Positions 58,352 to 64,000 of a stretch of DNA of 64,000 nt are shown one piece after another. A program made the position numbers and the translations under genes. Origin of the DNA: Aphanomyces cochlioides. Lineage: Eukaryota; Oomycota; Saprolegniomycetes; Saprolegniales; Verrucalvaceae. The notes under the pieces were generated by a model. That model was given only the letters and a program-made list of their open reading frames with translations, searched no databases and was not told where the DNA came from. Location: the NCBI GenBank assembly GCA_019828595.1, contig JAHQRK010000021.1, positions 62,001 through 126,000 on the forward strand. Direction: 5' to 3'. Position 1 is the stretch's first letter. Each line of letters begins with the position of its first letter.

Positions 58352-59508
58352 CCATTATGAATGTTGAATGCATAATCTGAGGAGAAGTGTTACATGAAGC
58401 GTTCGCAAGGTGGTCCCACGATTTCCTTGGCACGATTGGAACAGATTGCTATCGACGGATACACATTGCAATGTCCACTTCTTTGCGTCTGTCAACTCCG
58501 TCGTTTGGTTTCAAGCGCTACAATTTATAGCATATTCGCAATACACGAGGCTACTCGATGCACTCACGACTCATCGCGCTCAACACACTGATTGACTTGT
58601 TTGAGTGAATACTCAAGAGAGTCTATCGCTTATGCTGCGTAAATACGATGTTCTAGCATGACCACAACAACGCAAGCCAGATGGTACAAGTGATATCTTT
58701 CTGTGGGGAAATGGTCGTGCTCATTAACTCGGTTGGTGTAAAGCATCCCACTCAAAGCACACATCCAATATGTTTATCTACCGGTAGATGCAGCTGTATA
58801 TGTCTGCTTTGTCATAAGAACGAACTGCTAGATTTCTGAAGAAAAGAACAGAGCTGGGGTTTTCACATGTCAGGCTTTTGATTTGACATAACATCTTCCA
58901 CGACTATCATATTGTGCTTATCGCAAACCTTGCGCACTTCTTAGCGAGCGTCTGGTAACCAGTAATAAATTGGCCCATCAATGGCATTTAGAAACCGTCA
59001 ACTCCGCGACTGGAAAGGACAACATCACTTGGAAAAAAGTTAACACTGGCCATTTCGTACCAGTAAAATGGTATTTTGGGAGCCTCCAGCGAGTATATCC
59101 CATCCCATATTGGATTTGGTGCAAAACACTGTGAGATAAACAACTTCATGTTTTGACCTCAATTATTGTTGGCCTCAAAATGGCATCCTCATTTAAAATG
59201 CTGTTGATGAAACTGAGACTTAATTGAAATGCAGTTGTGTTTATTGAAATGTCATTGACCTTGAATTCTTTTGAACAGAATATGTCAATCAAACATCGAC
59301 CTAACTTAAACGCAAAAGGGTGTAGTATGCCATAAGTCGTTGATCCCATTCTAGCTGAAAATAGCATTTTGATTTTGAGATTTAACCAGACGCACCCAAA
59401 GGGTATGTAAAAGTCTCTATTTTTGTAACCACTTTCAATCTATTGTTAGAAGTGAATTGCCATGAACCAAAATAACAGCAAAGACCAAAGCCTTGTGACC
59501 TTGACAGC
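58352..59508. other. Intergenic spacer between P8' and P7' (right arm)
   Basis: Mirror of 46181-47337, identical by eye; no gene recognised. Confidence 0.45.
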
Positions 59509-61384
59509 ATGACTAAAGTCGAAGAATTTCGTCAACCAGTCGCAAGATCAACTACGTTTTCTCGCTGGTCGATCGCTTACAATGTCTTCTTTGCAGTCAA
59601 CTTGGTTTCAACGGTATGTAGCCCTTTATTGCCTTTGACGGGTCTTCTGATCCATCAAATTTAGCCTTTCACGGCCTACCTCACTGAGCCTCGACCTGGT
59701 GGCGTTGAAGCAAGCAACTTTCCGTCGTGGGACTCGTTTGATGAATACGTTAATGGGACAGCAACGTTTCTTCAAAGGATTTACAACAATATGACTGTGG
59801 ACGTGTATTCTATCAGTGCCCATGACATTGCTACCAATTCGTTTGCGCTCAGGTATTCCATGATACTGCCATCTGAAGTTCCCAGCAACAAAGCCTTTGG
59901 CTACTACATCAGAATGCCAGGTACTCCTGCCTCGTCTACCTCAGTTAATAAAACAACAATAGGGGCGGCGCTGTACAGCAACGGCGTACGTGAATTTGTC
60001 ACAAACTTTCTTGCGTCCAACGAGACACTGCGGAATGAAATGCAACCGTGGCGCATGTGTCAACACGAGCGCCTGATGTCGTTCACGTACGGCGAATTGT
60101 GTCTCTGGATATTGAGCGACACTGAGCCGAATCAGTATATCGTTTGGGGGGCAGCCATTGTACGTGAGTCCCCAGAATCTTGTTGGGCCAAGTTTGCCTA
60201 TCGATGTTTTGTTGCAAGTTATTTATCTTACGTGCTCTGGACTCGATACTACCGCCATTACATTCCACTCTTGACCAATTTGCGTCATCTTGGACTTGAT
60301 CCCAAGTACGATCGGTATGAAATTGTGGTTGGAGATCCCTTGTATGCAATTTTAAGCGAACCGGTCCTGGTATTTTTAACGGCCCTAGATGGCCTTTGGG
60401 GTACAGGGTATATTATTCTTGCAATTATGCGCGTGACTCAATTCCATGACGCCTGGGTGTACGTCTGCGGTTGTATGTACCTCGCACGATTTGTAAGTAT
60501 TTATTGGCTTGCATGACCGGATGACAAGCGTTGTAGATATGGGTATCCTACTACGGAGCACAGGTTCTCTCTTTTGTGGCCAAACGACGTCGATGGGAAA
60601 AATTTTATGCCGCGATCGACCCAGCTTTTATCGCCATTGCAACATACTTTCAATGCGGACCCCTCATGACTCTGATGTGCTCAACACCCATTGTTTGGAC
60701 TTTCTACACCTTTGGTTGTTTTTTCCAGTCGGCCGAGCTTGACAATCAAGCTGTCGAGTCTTTCTCAGGTAAATCAAAGTATTCCAACTACTATTTATCT
60801 TACAAATCAAGCAGCTTCATTGCTGGTGGCTTATCTCACGGCAACTCTACCTATTCCACTTTCACATGCATCTTTGGCGTGGAGTCAACGCAAACGCAGT
60901 AAGTTGTCGTCGGTAACATGGATTTTGTTTGAAATGATATTTTGTAGACCGCGTAGACGTAACAAACTCCATCGTTATTAGGCAAAAGGTGAGCAATTTT
61001 TCATTCAACGACTTGAAAGCGCTGTTTTTCCTTACTTTGACTGTGAGAAGATTCCCAAAGGAATCAATCGGAGGCTCACTGCACGCTTTATATTACAAGA
61101 ATCCACGCTATCGCAAATTGCCGTTGATTAGCCATCGAGCTGCCGATTGTTTTGTCTTATGTTACAACATCGACGGCGAACTAGATATGCAAGTTCGATT
61201 GAGTTTACTCTCGTGCTTGGATCGACTAGAAAATGATCCTGATCTCGCTATTCCAATGTGTTCGTCAGCACATTCCCGTTGCGTTTGCGTCATCGATAAA
61301 GAAGGCTGCGAAACTTTCAAGGCCTCCGCCAAGACTCGTCAATGTATTCATGTAGCGGACTCCAAGTGCCAGTGGGTCATGTAA
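59509..61384 (+). CDS. Family copy P7', 547 aa, identical to P7, right arm
   Basis: Mirror copy of P7. Exons: 59509-59613, 59665-59920, 59963-60492, 60537-60768, 60815-60898 and 60948-61384, with the same splice signals and the same translation as 44305-46180. The 3' flank stays identical to the left copy for 171 bp, to the outer edge of the arm at 61555. Function unknown, as for P7. Confidence 0.88.
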
Positions 61385-61555
61385 AACCCTGTTTCAATTG
61401 AATTGAAGAAATAAGTCTACGAAAAAGTAATGCATATCTCTCTACATCCCGCCAACTTCCAAGCTGAGTTGACAGACACAATTATATCGGCTAGTCGACG
61501 AAGGAAAACGTAACTCTTCTTGTTATATCGGCAACTTCTTTGCCTTTTTCATGGG

Positions 61556-61736
61556 ATACGAAATATAAGCTAAAAATACGAAATTAAATGCAAGAGGTAT
61601 GAAATATAATGCAAGTCATGCGAAATATAAATCGATTTTCGTCGCGGGCCACGAAATTAAATGCAAGTCATACGAAATATATTGCAAATGGTACGAAATA
61701 TATCGCAAGTTGAACGAACTAAACCTGCAAATGGTG
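61556..61736. repeat. AT-rich imperfect tandem repeat X, 181 bp
   Basis: About eight degenerate units of 20-23 bp around the consensus TACGAAATATAATGCAAGTC, with variants such as ACGAAATTAAATGCAAG and ACGAAATATATCGCAAG. It joins the outer end of the right arm to unit S. It is not present beside arm L or unit S at the left locus, nor did I find it elsewhere in the window. Confidence 0.88.
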
Positions 61737-61880
61737 TAGTTTTGTGACCGTGCGCTTTGTCTCCTGACTTTATGGCCTCTAACACCTGGCTATGAGGGAG
61801 TCCAGCTTTTTAATTGAAGTCCGTTCTCTCAGCTAGTTGATGGTGTCACAAGATGAGGCAAAAAGGTTACATAGGTCATC
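61737..61880 (-). repeat. Unit S, inverted copy on the right
   Basis: Reverse complement of 49458-49601, same length, two mismatches. Its start (GATGACC, reading minus) directly abuts the interrupted exon 3 of P10, after TTTGATA. Confidence 0.92.
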
Positions 61881-62357
61881 TATCAAATTTCGAATTCCAT
61901 TTCCAAAGAAACCTGGCGCTGAGGAACGATTTTCAGCTTGTCATCATAGTCGAAGTACGCATCCTTATGAGATACTCAAAGATGTCACCCTTGGGGACTT
62001 CAAACGGCAGTGTCATTTCGTGACGCATTGCAAATGTGTTGGTCTTAAAATCTCGTCGGCTAACTTGATGGAATTCCATCGTTTCGTTGTTGTAGAGCTG
62101 TTGGAAATACGTTGCCGTCACTTGAACGTACTCGCCGAATGTAGTCCAAGTGGGAGGCATAATTGAAACGACTCCAACAGGCCGAGGCTCCGCGAGATAT
62201 GCCATGAAAGGCTACATAGCACGTCAGACATGCAGACTGGCCGTAGCATAAGTACCGTCGGTGCTAAGTTAAGAACAAAGAAGATATTGTACACGACTGA
62301 CCAACGTGTGCATGACGCTCTCGCCGATGGTTGTCGTATTTGCTCGACCTTGGTCAT
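61881..62357 (-). pseudogene. Family copy P9/P10, 5' part: exons 1-2 and start of exon 3
   Basis: From ATG 62357 the minus strand reads MTKVEQIRQPSARASC. An intron ends with the AG just before 62215. Exon 2 follows (PFMAYLAEPRPVGVV, NNETMEFHQVSRRD, TLPFEVPKGDIFEY). Its end is slightly altered (RM followed by GTACTT instead of RMPG-GTAAG). After an acceptor CTCAG the first codons of exon 3 read PGFFGNGIRNLI, then stop at 61881, where unit S begins. The remainder of exon 3 resumes at 51160 as ASFLTSNE. RNLI plus ASF gives exactly the family spacing seen in RDYVSQF of P1. Confidence 0.88.
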
Positions 62358-62850
62358 GCCCATGATAGCCAAATACTCGACTGTCCGAGATTCCAACGTC
62401 TCAAGCAGGAGCAAGTAATTGGGTTGCTAAATTTGGGAACGCCCCGTGTCCCGTACTTCTTAACTCTGAATAGCATCACTGCAACCTACCACGACAAAAA
62501 TGGCACCAACTTCCTTCGTGTAATCCTTGATGGTCTTTGGAACAAGATCAGATGACGAGGTTTTGAGCAAATTCGCCACTGTTCACAATGCGAGCGCAGT
62601 CTCATACTTTGCAATTTAGGTCCAGAGCATCGCTACCAACGGCATTCATATCGCTTCTTAGATCTTAGAGATGAGACTCATCTGTAGTGTGCAAGTGCCA
62701 AATGTAGATGCAAAAGTTTAACGATGAACTATAGCGTTAGCGAGGAGAGGAGCATGTCAAATGTGGTAAGAACTTGATAGATGTGATATTTGCTGTTGAT
62801 ATGACTACCAAAGAAAATTTCCCAATGTTGGAGCCCTTGTGTGAGCAGAA
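62358..62850. other. Intergenic, no gene seen
   Basis: About 490 bp between the P10 start and the stop of the PG-rich repeat gene. It would have held the P9/P10 promoter. Confidence 0.4.
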
Positions 62851-64000
62851 TCATATTCGTTTTTCCATTTCCGTGGCAATTGTAATGTTGTAAGTCGGTC
62901 GATTCCAATCCGTTTCGATTGTGTCGGGGTTATACGCACCAGGACCCTATCGCATTATGATATTGACTATTGAAATGGTCTCTAGCTTACCACATTGTCG
63001 AGAGGAGACAATTTCGTCTTGAATCGTGGCTCCTACAAAATCTCCGTTAATGACACAATGCAATGATGCTATTTACAGCAGAGACAAACACATCCTTACG
63101 ATGACTGGAAGGTTTAGCTTGGTGGAGAGCTTGGGGCGTAGAATATGATCCAGGGCCCTAAATATGTTCGTTTTAGTGAGATGAATTAATTTCAGAGTAA
63201 TATCCACCGGAAGATTTGCTGCTTGCTTGTTCATGTACGAGCCTCGATCCAAGTGTGATGCAAAGACAGCTTTACTTCCTGGTTTATCCCAGCGCATGGA
63301 AGTCTACAGCAGCAATTATAAGGACCTGTGGGATATCAGGGGTGTAACCTCATAGTCGCCTGGACATGGAACGCTATCATGATTTGACTGCGACCGAAAC
63401 CGATCTGTCGTCGAGGCAAACGACGAGCTCTTTGTCGCTTTGGGTGGCTCTTCTACTCGATTGTGATGAGAGACTTGTTTCTAGACACAGCTCAAACCTT
63501 GATTTGTTTTGTGAACTGGCGATGATTCTTGCTCGAGAAGTGTTTCAAGAAGTGATTGTGACTTCGGTGACTCGAACCGCTTGGTTGTCGATCCAAACGC
63601 ACCGGTACGGCCAGCCTATTTGTTGACTAACTAAGACCTAGACAGAGTGACGGCAGTACCAGACGATGTTGCAGTTCCTGCACTAGACTTGGCGCTTCAT
63701 ACGATCCAGGACCGACAACATCTCCAGCTTGGACGGATTTTTCAAAACGTGGGTTGGTCGACGCAAACCCAACTTTGGACTTGCTGCTTGGTATTGGAAC
63801 GTACCGGTGCGGTGTTTCAGCTGGAGTAGGTTGCGGTGGTGGTGGAGCAAACTTGTCTTGCTCAAACCGTGAGCTAGTGCTTCCGAAGAACTGGAGATGC
63901 TGTGGCTTTCTCTGTGGGGTCAAGCCCACCGTGTTGTTGTACGCTCCTGGGCCAGGCAAATTTGCTCCATTGGTGACGGGGTTTGCTGCACGGTCACGTG
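62851..64000 (-). CDS. Sperm-tail PG-rich repeat (SHIPPO/ODF3-like) protein, C-terminal part, runs off the window
   Basis: A flagellar or microtubule-associated protein, fitting an organism with motile zoospores. The minus strand enters at 64000 in frame and gives exons 64000-63660, 63615-63498, 63452-63349, 63303-63208, 63157-63092, 63032-62991 and 62946-62851, all in phase. Joins rebuild repeated PG-rich units: PGPGAYNNTVG, VVGPGSYEAPS, CPGDYE, LPGPGSYSTPQ and VGPGAYNPDT. Each is preceded by an S-x-x-RF-type element such as FGSTTKRFE, FASTTDRF or KDEPRF. The C-terminus is MEKRI-stop. The N-terminal part lies beyond the right edge. The exon at 63032-62991 is only 42 nt. The repeat family is secure; cellular location is inferred. 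Confidence 0.87.

Larger units (their letters stand above)
51161..61555 (-). repeat. Right arm (rc of L) of the inverted repeat, interrupted by a copia element
   Basis: Reverse complement of 44134-49456. It starts after P9 exon 3 at TGCAGCAAGG (51161) and ends at TTTTTCATGGG (61555). The pieces are 51161-51326 and 56399-61555; the copia element and its second ATCCT copy lie between. Gene order is mirrored: P8 copy then P7 copy, both on the plus strand. The spacer between the two arms (49457-51160) is 1,704 bp. Confidence 0.96.

Noticed and set aside
1..64000. tRNA, rRNA, CRISPR arrays, bacterial operons or ribosome binding sites
   Set aside because: None were seen. Genes have short spliceosomal introns, so prokaryotic features are not expected.

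Overview
The window looks like nuclear DNA of an oomycete, most likely a Saprolegniales water mould of the Aphanomyces/Saprolegnia kind. The evidence is: very short GT-AG introns (mostly 39-55 nt); an intronless 453-residue cytochrome-b5/front-end desaturase closely resembling the Saprolegnia delta-6 enzyme; a START-like plus FYVE protein of the type expanded in oomycetes; and a flagellar PG-rich repeat protein. Placement rests on remembered protein families, because no database search was possible. Exon joins were worked out by hand from splice signals, reading phase and protein continuity.

Left part (1-17.6 kb), ordinary single-copy genes: the 3' half of V-ATPase subunit a, a small two-helix membrane protein, a His-rich CDF zinc transporter, a START/FYVE protein, a permuted-papain (YiiX/C92-like) protein, dihydroxyacetone kinase, a membrane-anchored subtilase and the fatty-acid desaturase. 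Between the kinase and the subtilase lies a decayed fragment of the gene family that fills the right half.

Middle (20.3-28.8 kb), DNA transposons: two complete PIF/Harbinger elements with terminal inverted repeats and 3-bp target duplications (20307-22986 and 24456-26835), then a broken pogo/Tigger-type transposase. The gaps between them hold a diverged direct duplication and a 21-bp tandem repeat.

Right part (29-62.4 kb): a cluster of one polytopic membrane-protein family that I cannot assign to any known family. Copies share six exons, and the internal exons keep the same lengths (256, 530 and 232 nt). One singleton (29251-31119) is intact. The other singletons are broken by frameshifts, stops, deletions or truncation. 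Two more intact genes (547 and 543 residues) sit in tandem in a 5,323-bp segment. That segment is repeated in inverted orientation around a 1.7-kb spacer, forming a large near-perfect palindrome (arms 44134-49456 and 51161-61555). The right arm carries a recent Ty1/copia element (51327-56393) with identical 305-bp LTRs and target duplication ATCCT. Subtracting that insertion makes the two arms exactly equal in length.

The right arm, together with a 144-bp unit S and a 181-bp AT-rich repeat X, interrupts exon 3 of another family member. The 3' part of that gene is at 49783-51160 and its 5' part at 61881-62357. The order is L-S at the left locus but S-X-L in the insert: a circular permutation, as expected if a circular copy of the neighbouring segment had inserted in inverted orientation. 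This palindrome is the most unusual structure here: the genes inside its arms are intact while most single copies have decayed.

Right edge (62.8-64 kb): the 3' part of a sperm-tail PG-rich repeat (SHIPPO-like) gene that continues beyond the window.
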